DNA of 54,003 nt from Anaerolineae bacterium (GTDB lineage Bacteria; Chloroflexota; Anaerolineae; Anaerolineales; Anaerolineaceae): NCBI GenBank assembly GCA_013177815.1, contig JABLXM010000005.1, positions 1 to 54,003 on the forward strand, written 5' to 3'. Numbering within the stretch: the first letter of the stretch is position 1; the number at the start of each line of letters is the position of its first letter. Positions 35,077 through 44,000 of the stretch are shown here, piece after piece. Below the pieces are notes generated by a model that made no database searches, had not been told where the DNA came from, and saw only the letters and a program-made list of their open reading frames with translations. The translations under genes were made by a program, and so were the position numbers.

Positions 35077-35895
35077 ATGGCACAAACTTCCACCATCGTG
35101 GTCAAACTCGGCGGCACGCAGGGGGTGGATTTTTCAGCCATCTGCGCCGATGCGGCGGAGATGATCCGCCAGGGGCAGCGGCTGGTGCTGGTGCATGGCG
35201 GCTCGGCAGAAGCCAACAGCCTGGGCGCAGCGCTGGGCGCCCCGCCCAGGTTCATCACCTCGCCATCCGGCTACACCTCGCGCTACACCGACCGCAAAAC
35301 GCTGGAAATCTTCTTGATGGCGGTGAACGGCAAGGTCAACGCGCTGTTGACCGAACAACTGCACAGGCTGGGGGTGAACGCCTTTGGGCTGTGCGGCATG
35401 GATGGCAGGTTGCTGGTTGCCGCGCGCAAGGAAGCCATCCAGAGTGTCGAAAACGGCAAGCGCCGGATGATCCGCGACGACTACACCGGCAAGATCGATG
35501 CGGTCGATGCGGCGTTGCTGGAAATGTTGTTGAACGCCGGCGTTCTGCCGGTGATCGCGCCGGTGGCGGTGAGCCACCAGGGCGAGGCGCTCAACGTGGA
35601 TGCCGACCGGGCAGCCGCGATGGTGGCAGGCGCCTTGAAGGCGGCGACGCTGGTGCTGCTGACGGCGGCGCCCGGTCTGATGGAAAAATTCCCCGATGAA
35701 AACAGCCTGGTTAAAAACCTGGCGCGGGAAAAGCTGCCTGCTGCGCTGGAAATGGCGCAGGGGCGCATGAAAAAGAAGGTGTTGGGCAGCGAAGAAGCCC
35801 TGCAGGCAGGCGCGGGCAGGGTCATCATCGCGGACGGGCGCGTCGAGCAGCCCATTTCCGGTGCGCTCGCCGGCGCCGGGACGGTAATCCAATGA
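35077..35895 (+). CDS. lysZ: LysW-gamma-glutamate/aminoadipate kinase (LysZ, ArgB family)
   Basis: A 272-residue amino-acid kinase that phosphorylates the side-chain carboxylate of the LysW-bound amino acid. The N-terminal VVKLGGTQG, the substrate loop LVHGGSAEANSLG, ALNVDADRAAAMVAGAL and LLTAAPGLME are the family's four motifs. The long insert PSGYTSRYTDRKTLEIF is typical of LysZ rather than of the N-acetylglutamate kinases. The start ATG is 16 bases after the lysY stop. Confidence 0.93.
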   Translation: MAQTSTIVVKLGGTQGVDFSAICADAAEMIRQGQRLVLVHGGSAEANSLGAALGAPPRFITSPSGYTSRYTDRKTLEIFLMAVNGKVNALLTEQLHRLGVNAFGLCGMDGRLLVAARKEAIQSVENGKRRMIRDDYTGKIDAVDAALLEMLLNAGVLPVIAPVAVSHQGEALNVDADRAAAMVAGALKAATLVLLTAAPGLMEKFPDENSLVKNLAREKLPAALEMAQGRMKKKVLGSEEALQAGAGRVIIADGRVEQPISGALAGAGTVIQ

Positions 35896-35917
35896 GCGGA
35901 AAGCAGGCAAGATCAAG

Positions 35918-37087
35918 ATGGATATTCTGGCAGTAGAGGAAAAACACACCTGCGGGACGTACGCCAAGCAGCCGGTTGTCATCGTGCGCGGCGAGGGCGC
36001 CTGCCTGTACGACGAGGACGGCAACGAATACCTGGACTGTTCTTCCGGGCACGGGGTGGCGAATTTGGGTCACGCGCACCCCAAGGTGGCGGAGGCAATT
36101 GCCAGACAGGCGCACACCCTGTTGACCTTGTTCGAGACCTTCCCCAACGACCAACGCGCGGCGCTGATGGAAAAATTTGCCGCCCTGCTGCCGGGTATGG
36201 AGCGGGTCTTCTTCTGCAACTCGGGCACCGAAGCGGTGGAAGCCGCCATCAAGTTCGCCCGCCTGTCCACGGGGCGGACGGGGATCGTCGCCGCCATGCG
36301 CGGTTTTCACGGGCGCAGCATGGGAGCGCTTTCCGCCACCTGGAACAAGGCGTACCGCGAGCCTTTCCTGCCGCTGGTGCCGGAGTTCAGCCACGTGCCC
36401 TATAACAATGGCGACGCGCTGGAAAAAGCGGTCGGTGGGGGGACGGCGGCGGTGATCTTGGAGGCGGTGCAGGGTGAGGGCGGGGTTTACCCCGCCGCAC
36501 CAGGTTATTTAAAGGAAGCGCAGCGCATCTGCCGGGCAGCCGGGGCGCTGCTGATCCTCGACGAGGTGCAGACCGGCTTCTGCCGCAGCGGCAAAATGTT
36601 TGCCTGCCAGCATGATGATGTCACGCCCGACCTGCTGTGCTGCGCCAAGTCGCTGGCTGGCGGCGTCCCCATGGGGGCGGTGTTGCTCGGACCGGCGGTG
36701 AAGAACCTCACGCCGGGGGTGCACGGCTCGACCTTTGGCGGCAATCCGCTGGCATGTGCGGCGGCGTTGGCGGCGCTGGCGGTGATGCAGGAGGAAAAGC
36801 TGGCTGAACAGGCGGCTGAAAAGGGCGCTTACCTGATGGAAAAGCTGGGCGCCATCCGGTCCCCGCTGGTGCGCGAGGTGCGCGGCATGGGGTTGATGAT
36901 CGGCATCGAACTCAAACAGAAGGTCACGCCCTACCTCAAGGCGTTGCAGGAAAAGCGCATCATTGCGCTGAACGCCGGGCTGACGGTCATCCGCCTGCTG
37001 CCGCCGCTCGTGATCACCTACCGGCAGCTCGACCGGCTGGCAGCCACCCTGGATGAAGTGCTCGCCGGCGAACCCGGCGGGGAATGA
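35918..37087 (+). CDS. lysJ: LysW-ornithine/lysine aminotransferase (LysJ, ArgD family)
   Basis: A 389-residue class III PLP aminotransferase that aminates the LysW-bound semialdehyde using glutamate. Signatures are [48 protein letters not shown], and the PLP lysine K244 in [14 protein letters not shown]. It ends eight bases before lysK. It corresponds to argD of the acetyl route. Confidence 0.94.
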   Translation: MDILAVEEKHTCGTYAKQPVVIVRGEGACLYDEDGNEYLDCSSGHGVANLGHAHPKVAEAIARQAHTLLTLFETFPNDQRAALMEKFAALLPGMERVFFCNSGTEAVEAAIKFARLSTGRTGIVAAMRGFHGRSMGALSATWNKAYREPFLPLVPEFSHVPYNNGDALEKAVGGGTAAVILEAVQGEGGVYPAAPGYLKEAQRICRAAGALLILDEVQTGFCRSGKMFACQHDDVTPDLLCCAKSLAGGVPMGAVLLGPAVKNLTPGVHGSTFGGNPLACAAALAALAVMQEEKLAEQAAEKGAYLMEKLGAIRSPLVREVRGMGLMIGIELKQKVTPYLKALQEKRIIALNAGLTVIRLLPPLVITYRQLDRLAATLDEVLAGEPGGE

Positions 37088-37094
37088 GCCTGCC

Positions 37095-38141
37095 ATGAAT
37101 GAAACCCTGGTTGGATTGGTCAGCCAGTACAGCCCTTCCGGACAGGAAGCGGCGGCTGTGCGCTGGCTGGTCGAGCGCATGAAGGCGCTCGGATACGACC
37201 AAGCCTTCATTGATGGCGCGGGCAACGCGGTGGGCGTGATGGGTAGTGGCGCGCGCCAGGTCGTGCTGCTGGGGCACATCGACACGGTGCCGGGGGAAAT
37301 CCCCGTGCGCGTGGCGGAGGGCGTGCTCCACGGGCGCGGCGCGGTGGACGCCAAGGGCGCACTGGCTTGCTTCGTCGATGCCGCGGCTGGCGCCGGCGCT
37401 CCGGAGGGCTGGCAGGTGGTGGTCATCGGTGCGGTCGGGGAGGAGCGGGATTCGCGCGGGGCATATTACGCGGCGGAGCGCTACCGACCGGAATACGCCA
37501 TCATCGGCGAACCCAACCGCTGGGAGCGGGTGGCGCTGGGGTACAAAGGCACAGCCTGGGCACAGATCACCACCCGGCGCGGGCAGGCGCACACCGCCGG
37601 CGGCGGCAAGACCGCCTGCGAGGCGGCGCTGGAAGTGTGGGGGGCGATCCGCGCCTTTGCGGATGCCTATAACGCCGGCAACCCCCGCGTCTTCGACCAG
37701 GTGCAGCCCACGTTGAACCATTGGGATGCGGGGGAAGGGGACTTCGAGCAGTGGGCGCGGCTGAAGGTGGGCGTGAGGCTGCCCCCCGCCTTGCCGCCCG
37801 CGGCTTGGTACGACAGGCTGGAGCAGGTTGCCGGCGGTGTGCAAGTCGAACGGCTCGGTCAATCCATAACGGCGTGGACGTGCGACAAGAACACCCGGCT
37901 GGTGAGGGCGCTGCTGGCGGGCATCCGTGGCGCGGGCGGCAGCCCGGCGTTCGTGTACAAGACCGGCACCGCCGATTTGAACATCGTGGCGCCGGTTTGG
38001 GGCTGCCCGGCGCTGGTCTACGGTCCAGGCGATTCGGCGTTGGATCACACCCCGGATGAGAAGATCGACCTGGGGGAATACGGGCAGGCGGTGCAGGTGC
38101 TGGCATCTGCGCTGGGTAAGCTGATGCAAGCAGGGCGGTGA
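37095..38141 (+). CDS. lysK: LysW-ornithine/lysine hydrolase (LysK, M20 family)
   Basis: A 348-residue M20-type zinc peptidase that cuts the finished amino acid from LysW, regenerating the carrier. The metal site motifs are [25 protein letters not shown] and [10 protein letters not shown]. It is the last gene of the operon. Released ornithine would need ArgF (ornithine carbamoyltransferase), which is not in the window, to reach ArgG and ArgH. A longer upstream start would overlap lysJ and lacks a site. Confidence 0.93.
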   Translation: MNETLVGLVSQYSPSGQEAAAVRWLVERMKALGYDQAFIDGAGNAVGVMGSGARQVVLLGHIDTVPGEIPVRVAEGVLHGRGAVDAKGALACFVDAAAGAGAPEGWQVVVIGAVGEERDSRGAYYAAERYRPEYAIIGEPNRWERVALGYKGTAWAQITTRRGQAHTAGGGKTACEAALEVWGAIRAFADAYNAGNPRVFDQVQPTLNHWDAGEGDFEQWARLKVGVRLPPALPPAAWYDRLEQVAGGVQVERLGQSITAWTCDKNTRLVRALLAGIRGAGGSPAFVYKTGTADLNIVAPVWGCPALVYGPGDSALDHTPDEKIDLGEYGQAVQVLASALGKLMQAGR

Positions 38142-38256
38142 CCCCCCGAACCTTCCGAAGGTTTGAACTGCGCGTTTGAAAACTGCCCTTACGGGATTTG
38201 CATGGTTTGCCGCCACGAAGTGACGAACATCACCCGCGGGCTGTGATTTCTGCAAG

Positions 38257-38285
38257 TTGACTTTGTCGCCCAAAATCCTTACGAT
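38257..38285 (+). promoter_or_regulatory. Promoter of the rrf2-cyd operon
   Basis: TTGACT (38257-38262), 17 bases, TACGAT (38280-38285). The predicted start point falls just before the palindrome at 38293-38317, so a bound repressor would block RNA polymerase. Confidence 0.7.
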
Positions 38286-38292
38286 AATCATC

Positions 38293-38317
38293 ATCGTTTA
38301 CTTAATAGGTAAACGAT
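38293..38317. promoter_or_regulatory. Perfect 9-bp inverted repeat, probable Rrf2 operator
   Basis: ATCGTTTAC and GTAAACGAT flank a seven-base spacer (TTAATAG). Rrf2 dimers bind such two-fold sites. It lies between the promoter and the start codon of the regulator gene, which suggests autoregulation and control of cydAB. Confidence 0.75.
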
Positions 38318-38338
38318 ACTGGGACGGGAAAGGCGACC

Positions 38339-38863
38339 GTGTTCAAGATCACCCGCAAGACCGATTACGCCGTACGGGTATGCGTGGCGCTGGCAAAGCA
38401 GCCACGCGGCGCCCGCCTGGCAACACAGAGCATCCAGGACAAGATGTTCATCCCGCACCCGTTGCTGCGGCGCATTGTGGCGGAACTCTCGAATGCGGGG
38501 CTGGTGCGCACCTTCGCCGGTCCCAACGGCGGGGTGGAACTCGCCCGCCCACCTGCCGAGATCACATTAAAGGACATCTTCCAGGTGATGGAAGGTCCGA
38601 TCTGCGTTTCTGAGTGCCTGATGGACCCGCAATCGTGTCCGTTGGAGGCGGGTTGCCCGGTGCGCGAGCGCTGGGGCAGCCTGCAAGCTACCATCCTGGC
38701 TGAACTGGCGCGCACCAGCCTGCGCCAGTTGGCGGAGGAGGCGACGGCAGCAGCAGCCCCCTGCCTGCACGCCGGGAAGAACTCCCCGGGTGGTTTGGCG
38801 GTGACTGAACACCAGGAATGCCAATCTCATATCCCTGATACAGAAAAGGAGGAAACCCACTGA
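38339..38863 (+). CDS. Rrf2-family transcriptional regulator
   Basis: A 174-residue winged-helix regulator starting at GTG (MFKITRKTDYAVRVCVALA). The DNA-binding part is residues about 1-65. Cys89, Cys93, Cys100 and Cys106 lie in the loop where IscR, NsrR and RsrR hold an Fe-S cluster, so it may sense NO, oxygen or Fe-S status. The last 25 residues are a polar tail. Its stop overlaps the cydA start (ATGA), so it most likely regulates the cytochrome bd operon. Confidence 0.9.
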   Translation: MFKITRKTDYAVRVCVALAKQPRGARLATQSIQDKMFIPHPLLRRIVAELSNAGLVRTFAGPNGGVELARPPAEITLKDIFQVMEGPICVSECLMDPQSCPLEAGCPVRERWGSLQATILAELARTSLRQLAEEATAAAAPCLHAGKNSPGGLAVTEHQECQSHIPDTEKEETH

Positions 38864-40257
38864 TGGACCCACTTGCTCTTGCCCGATGGCAATTCGCCAT
38901 CACCACTGTCTACCACTTTTTCTTCGTGCCCCTCACGCTGGGGCTTTCCGTGATGGTTGCCATCATGGAAACGATCTACGTCCGCACCGGTAACGAGACC
39001 TACAAGCGCATGACCAAGTTCTGGGGCAAGTTGTTCATGATCAACTTTGCCATGGGGGTGGTCACCGGCATTGTGCAGGAGTTCCAGTTCGGCATGAACT
39101 GGTCGGAGTATTCGCGCTTCATGGGCGATATCTTCGGCGCGCCGCTCGCCATCGAGGCGCTGCTGGCGTTCTTCCTGGAATCGACTTTCTTGGGCGTGTG
39201 GATCTTTGGCTGGAACCGGCTCTCGAAGGGGATGCACGCGGCTGCCATCTGGCTGGTGGCGATTGCCTCCAACCTATCGGCGGTGTGGATTCTGATCGCC
39301 AATTCGTTCATGCAGCAACCGGTGGGCTATGCGTTGGAGAACGGGCGCGCGGTGATGACCGACTTCTACGCGCTGGTCACCAATCCCAATATCTTCTACC
39401 AGTTCCCGCACACGGTGCTGTCGGGTTTCACCACCGCAGCGTTCTTCGTGCTGGGCATCAGCGCTTACCACATCCTGCGCAAGAACGAGGCCGACCTGTT
39501 CAAGCGGTCGTTCCGCATGGCTGCGGTCGTTGGCGTGATCAGTGTGGCGCTGTTGATCTTCAACGGTCACAGCCAGGGGCAGCACATGGTGCAAATCCAG
39601 CCGATGAAGACGGCAGCCGCCGAAGCGCTGTGGGAGACGGAAGACCCGGCTTCGTTCTCGCTGTTGACGATCACCGACCTGTCGCTGCGCAAGGAGGTCT
39701 TCTCGATCCGCATCCCGAAGTTGTTGAGCCTGCTCTCGTTCAACAAGTTGGAGGGTGAAGTGCGCGGGCTGAATGACCTGCAAGCCGAATTCGAGCAGAA
39801 ATACGGACCGGGCAACTATATCCCACCGGTCGCCATCCCCTACTGGGCTTTCCGCATCATGGTGGGGTTGGGCTTCTTGATGGCGGCGGCAGCGGTGGTT
39901 GCCATCTTCCTGACCTACCGCAACGCATTCGAAAAACGCGCCGGGCTGCTGCGTTTCTTCCCGCTGTTGATTCTGGCACCCTACCTGGCGAACACCGCCG
40001 GGTGGACGCTGACCGAGGTTGGGCGGTATCCCTGGGTGGTGTATGGGTTGATCACGCTGGAGGATTCCGTCTCGCAGGTTGTCACCGGCGGCATGCTGCT
40101 GGTCTCGCTGATCGGTTACATCCTGGTCTACAGCCTGTTGATCTTCGCCACGGTCTACCTGATACGCAAATATGCGCTGGCGGGACCGGAACCGGCGGTG
40201 ATCGAGACGGACGACCCTGTTGAGCCGAAGCCTTCGCTGATGGGCGCCCAGGGGTGA
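38863..40257 (+). CDS. cydA: Cytochrome bd ubiquinol oxidase subunit I
   Basis: A 464-residue integral membrane subunit carrying hemes b558, b595 and d. The N-terminal heme ligand His18 (TTVYHFFFVPLTLG) and the EALLAFFLES segment with its conserved Glu are present. The quinol (Q) loop between the middle helices is short, as in the CIO/Q-short class. The usual GRQPW motif reads GRYPWVVYG here, so Gln is replaced by Tyr. It reduces O2 to water with quinol at high affinity. It is followed by cydB and the CydDC exporter. Confidence 0.95.
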   Translation: MDPLALARWQFAITTVYHFFFVPLTLGLSVMVAIMETIYVRTGNETYKRMTKFWGKLFMINFAMGVVTGIVQEFQFGMNWSEYSRFMGDIFGAPLAIEALLAFFLESTFLGVWIFGWNRLSKGMHAAAIWLVAIASNLSAVWILIANSFMQQPVGYALENGRAVMTDFYALVTNPNIFYQFPHTVLSGFTTAAFFVLGISAYHILRKNEADLFKRSFRMAAVVGVISVALLIFNGHSQGQHMVQIQPMKTAAAEALWETEDPASFSLLTITDLSLRKEVFSIRIPKLLSLLSFNKLEGEVRGLNDLQAEFEQKYGPGNYIPPVAIPYWAFRIMVGLGFLMAAAAVVAIFLTYRNAFEKRAGLLRFFPLLILAPYLANTAGWTLTEVGRYPWVVYGLITLEDSVSQVVTGGMLLVSLIGYILVYSLLIFATVYLIRKYALAGPEPAVIETDDPVEPKPSLMGAQG

Positions 40258-40296
40258 GCGGCTGACCCGCACAATCGACGATATGGAGTGCATACA

Positions 40297-41313
40297 ATGG
40301 ACCTGAACATTACATGGTTTGTTTTGATCGCTGTTTTGTACATCGGCTTCTTCGTGCTGGAGGGTTTCGACTTCGGTGTGGGCATTTTGCTGCCCATTCT
40401 GGGGAAAAAGGACGTGGAGCGACGCGCCATTATCAACACGATCGGACCACACTGGGATGGCAACGAGGTGTGGCTGCTGACGGCGGGCGGCGCGACCTTT
40501 GCCGCCTTCCCGCAGTGGTATGCGACGATGTTCAGCGGTTTCTACCTGCCGCTGTTCCTGCTGCTGCTGGCGCTGATCGTACGCGGGGTGGCGTTCGAAT
40601 TCCGCAGCCAGGACGATAACCCGCGCTGGCGCGCGACTTGGGATTGGGCGATCTTCATCGGCAGCCTGCTGGCGGCGTTGCTGCTGGGGGTGGCTTTTAC
40701 CAACCTGGGGCGTGGCGTTCCCATCGATGCCAACATGCAGTACGCGGGTGGGTTCTTCAACCTGCTCAACTGGTACGCGGTGCTGGGCGGCGTTGTGAGC
40801 GTGCTGATCTTCACGCTGCACGGCGCCATCTTCCTAACGATGAAGACCAGCGACGACCTGAGTAAGCGGGCGCAGCGGCTTGCCAACCGGCTGTGGCTGC
40901 CCACCTTGATCGCGCTGGTGTTGTTCACGGTTGGCACTTATTTCCAGACCGACATTCTCAGTGACAAGGGATTCCCGCTGGGGGTGATGCCGCTGGTCGC
41001 CGTGGTGGCGGTCCTGTTGGCGGGCGTCTTCCAGCGCTCCGGGCGGCAAGGTTGGGCATTCACCATGACCTCGACCGGCATTGCTGCCTCCATCATCACG
41101 CTCTTCACGATCATGTTCCCGCGGGTGATGATCTCCAGCCTCAACCCGGAGTGGAGCCTGACGATCTACAACGCGGCTTCCAGCCAGTACACGTTGCGGA
41201 CGATGACGATCGTGGCGCTGATCTTCGTGCCGATCGTACTTGCCTATCAGGGCTGGAGTTACTGGAAATTCCGCAAACGCGTGCGCGCCACACCAGAAGA
41301 CCTGGTGTACTAG
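40297..41313 (+). CDS. cydB: Cytochrome bd ubiquinol oxidase subunit II
   Basis: A 338-residue membrane subunit with about eight helices, partner of CydA. The N-terminus LEGFDFGVGILLP, GPHWDGNEVWLLTAGGATFAAFP and SLNPEWSLTIYNAASS are strong CydB signatures. The ATG is preceded by TGGAGTG; a GTG at 40288 is less likely. It is followed by a hairpin at 41344-41394. Confidence 0.95.
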   Translation: MDLNITWFVLIAVLYIGFFVLEGFDFGVGILLPILGKKDVERRAIINTIGPHWDGNEVWLLTAGGATFAAFPQWYATMFSGFYLPLFLLLLALIVRGVAFEFRSQDDNPRWRATWDWAIFIGSLLAALLLGVAFTNLGRGVPIDANMQYAGGFFNLLNWYAVLGGVVSVLIFTLHGAIFLTMKTSDDLSKRAQRLANRLWLPTLIALVLFTVGTYFQTDILSDKGFPLGVMPLVAVVAVLLAGVFQRSGRQGWAFTMTSTGIAASIITLFTIMFPRVMISSLNPEWSLTIYNAASSQYTLRTMTIVALIFVPIVLAYQGWSYWKFRKRVRATPEDLVY

Positions 41314-41343
41314 CGCAGGGGGAGCAGCTTGCCGGTAAGTTAG

Positions 41344-41394
41344 CGAGCGAAGCGGGGCATCCTGAAGTATGAATGGGGTGCTTCGCTTCGCTCG
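41344..41394. repeat. Inverted repeat between cydB and the exporter gene
   Basis: CGAGCGAAGCG (41344-41354) and CGCTTCGCTCG (41384-41394) form a perfect 11-bp stem that continues with a few more pairs inward. Its GCGAAGC core resembles the repeat cluster near 16,830 and 16,935. It overlaps an in-frame ATG at 41373, which I therefore do not use as the start of the next gene. Confidence 0.6.
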
Positions 41395-41429
41395 ACAGTC
41401 TATTGGGTGATTCCCCGGTGGCTACAACC

Positions 41430-43925
41430 ATGTTCGATCGACGCTTGTTGCAACGCGCACTGACCGCCCGCACCGGGTTGATGCTGACCATCAGCCTGGG
41501 CTTTGGCGGGGGGGTGCTGGTGGCATTGCAGGCGCGCCTGCTCAGCCAGGTGGTCAGCCGGGTCTTTCTGGATGGCGCAGACCTGGGGCAGGTGACCCGG
41601 TCTTTGTTCATCCTGCTCGGCATCATGCTGGTGCGGGCGCTGTTGGTGTGGGGCGGCGAGATGGCAGCCAACCAGGTGGCGTCGCGCGTCAAGATCGACC
41701 TGCGGGATGAACTGATCGCGCATATCCACAAACTGGGACCGGCGTATACGCGCGGTGAGCGCAGCGGCGAACTGAGCAACACTGCCCTGGAGGGCATCGA
41801 GGCGCTGGACAGTTATTTCCGCGAATATCTGCCGCAGCTCTCGCTGGCGGTGCTGGTGCCGACGACGCTGGTGCTGCTGGTCTTCCCGATCGATTGGGTC
41901 TCCGGGCTGATCCTGGCGCTGACGGCGCCGCTCATCCCACTGTTCATGATGCTGATCGGCAGCGCCGCCGAGGGGGTCACCCGGCGGCAGTGGCGCGCGC
42001 TCAGCAGCATGTCGGCGCATTTCCTGGACGTGTTGCAGGGGTTGACCACGCTCAAACTGCTGGGGCGCAGCCGCGAGCAGGCGCGGGTGATTGCGCAGAT
42101 CAGCGAACGACATCGCAGCGCCACCATGGAAGTGCTGCGGGTGGCTTTCCTCTCCGCGCTGGCGCTGGAACTGCTCTCGACGCTCAGCACCGCCCTGATC
42201 GCAGTTGGGATCGGGCTGCGGCTGCTGGAGGGCAACCTGGCGTTCGTGGATGCCTTCTTCGTGCTGCTGGTGGCGCCGGATTTCTACCAACCGCTGCGGC
42301 TGCTGGGGACGCGCTTTCACGCCGGGGTTGCCGGCGTGACGGCTGCCGGACGCATCTTCGAGATCCTGGATACCCAACCTGCCAGCCCCGCGGTAGGAGA
42401 GGCAGTCGCCGCTGCGCCGGAGCAAACCCCGGCGCACGCGCCGGAGGTGGTGTTCGAAAACGTTTCTTACACCTACCCCGGCGAAACGCAGCCGGCTTTG
42501 AGGGATGTCTCGATACGGCTGCCGGCGGGCGCACGGGTGGCGCTGGTGGGTCCCAGCGGCGCCGGCAAGAGCACGATCGCGGCGCTGCTGATGGGCTTCA
42601 TCACGCCCGACACTGGGCGTATCCTGGTGGATGGCAAACCGCTGGCGACGATCCCGCCGCCGGCGTGGCGCCGGCAGGTGGCGTGGGTGCCGCAAGACCC
42701 TTACCTGTTCAGCGGCAGCGTGGCTGAAAACCTGCGCCTGGCGCGCGCAGGTGCGGGCGAGGAAGATGTGCGCGCTGCGGCGCGCGCCGCCGGTGCCGAA
42801 GGGTTCATCCTGGCGCTGCCGCAGGGCTACCATACCCCGATCGGTGAGCGCGCTGCCCGCTTGAGCGGCGGGCAGGCGCAGCGCCTGGCGCTGGCGCGCG
42901 CCTTCCTGAAGGACGCCCCGCTGCTGGTGTTGGACGAAGCCACCGCCAACCTGGACCCGTTGTTGGAAACACACATCCAGCGCGCCACGCGCCGATTGTG
43001 CCATGGGCGCACCACGTTGATGATCGCCCACCGGCTGAAGACCGTGCAGACCGCCGACCACATCCTGGTGCTGGATGATGGCAGGCTGGTGCAGACGGGC
43101 AGCCACGCCGAACTGCTCGATCAATCCGGTCTGTACCGCGAGCTGGTTGCAGCGGGCGAGGCGACTGCCGTGGATGGCGATACCCCGGACGCGCTGGTGG
43201 ATGAAGACCTGCCGGTGATGGTTGCACCGGTCGAGGGGCTGCCGGCACAAGACGAGCCGGTTGCCGGCACATTGCGCTTGCTGGTTTCCTTCCTGCGACC
43301 GTACTGGCGCTGGGCGGCGCTGGCTATCCTGCTGGGTTTTGCCACCGTTGCCAGCGGGGTGGGGCTGATGACCACGGCGGCTTATGTCATTGCCGCGGCG
43401 GCACTGCAACCTTCCATCGCCGAGTTGCAAGTGGCGATCGTGGGGGTACGCTTCTTCGGCATTGCGCGCGGCGTGTTCCGCTATCTGGAACGCATCACCT
43501 CGCATCAGACCACTTTTCGCGTGCTGGCGCGCATGCGGCTGTGGTTCTACAACGCCATCGAACCGCTGGCGCCCGCCCGCCTGGCGGCGTTTCACAGCGG
43601 CGACCTGCTCAACCGCATCGTCGCCAACATCGGCGTGCTGGAGAACTTCTACATCCGCGCAGTGGCGCCGCCGGCTGTGGCGATCCTGACCGCCGCCGCC
43701 GCAGGGGTCTTCATGGCGGCTTACCATCCCATGCTGGCGGTGGCGCTGCTGGCGTTCCTGGGGCTGGCGGGGATCGTCCTGCCCATCTTCACCCGCACGC
43801 TCAGCCGGGAGCACGGCGGGCAAGCCGTGTCGCTGCGCGCCGGACTGAACAGCGCGCTGGTGGATGGCGTCCAGGGCGTGGCGGATCTGCTGGTCTTCGA
43901 TACGATGGGTGTCCACCGTGAGTAG
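41430..43925 (+). CDS. cydDC: CydD-CydC fused ABC exporter, part before an in-frame amber codon
   Basis: About 831 residues. Residues 1-330 form the first six-helix exporter domain and about 345-570 the first ATPase: Walker A GPSGAGKSTIAALL, signature LSGGQAQRLALARA and Walker B LLVLDEATANLD. From about residue 610 the second exporter domain (CydC-like) begins. CydDC moves glutathione or cysteine outward and is needed for assembly of bd oxidase. Translation stops at TAG 43923-43925, but the reading frame continues unchanged after it (ISRLSRGYQRAQNGLARAN) into the rest of CydC. A single C-to-T change (CAG to TAG) explains it. An upstream ATG at 41373 lies in a hairpin. Confidence 0.85.
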   Translation: MFDRRLLQRALTARTGLMLTISLGFGGGVLVALQARLLSQVVSRVFLDGADLGQVTRSLFILLGIMLVRALLVWGGEMAANQVASRVKIDLRDELIAHIHKLGPAYTRGERSGELSNTALEGIEALDSYFREYLPQLSLAVLVPTTLVLLVFPIDWVSGLILALTAPLIPLFMMLIGSAAEGVTRRQWRALSSMSAHFLDVLQGLTTLKLLGRSREQARVIAQISERHRSATMEVLRVAFLSALALELLSTLSTALIAVGIGLRLLEGNLAFVDAFFVLLVAPDFYQPLRLLGTRFHAGVAGVTAAGRIFEILDTQPASPAVGEAVAAAPEQTPAHAPEVVFENVSYTYPGETQPALRDVSIRLPAGARVALVGPSGAGKSTIAALLMGFITPDTGRILVDGKPLATIPPPAWRRQVAWVPQDPYLFSGSVAENLRLARAGAGEEDVRAAARAAGAEGFILALPQGYHTPIGERAARLSGGQAQRLALARAFLKDAPLLVLDEATANLDPLLETHIQRATRRLCHGRTTLMIAHRLKTVQTADHILVLDDGRLVQTGSHAELLDQSGLYRELVAAGEATAVDGDTPDALVDEDLPVMVAPVEGLPAQDEPVAGTLRLLVSFLRPYWRWAALAILLGFATVASGVGLMTTAAYVIAAAALQPSIAELQVAIVGVRFFGIARGVFRYLERITSHQTTFRVLARMRLWFYNAIEPLAPARLAAFHSGDLLNRIVANIGVLENFYIRAVAPPAVAILTAAAAGVFMAAYHPMLAVALLAFLGLAGIVLPIFTRTLSREHGGQAVSLRAGLNSALVDGVQGVADLLVFDTMGVHRE

Positions 43926-44000
43926 ATCAGCCGTCTCAGCCGTGGGTACCAGCGCGCGCAGAACGGGCTGGCGCGCGCCAACGCGCTGCAAGCCGCTTCG

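Noticed and set aside
39274-40821. A 515-residue minus-strand frame across cydA and cydB
   Set aside because: It runs antisense to two strongly recognised genes and is Gln/Arg/His-rich, as expected for shadow frames.
41373-41429. ATG at 41373 as the start of the exporter gene
   Set aside because: It falls in the loop of the inverted repeat at 41344-41394 and adds 19 non-conserved residues; the ATG at 41430 starts at the usual basic N-terminus.
43915-44000. Frameshift in the CydDC gene
   Set aside because: Both halves are in the same frame; the break is a single stop codon, not a shift.
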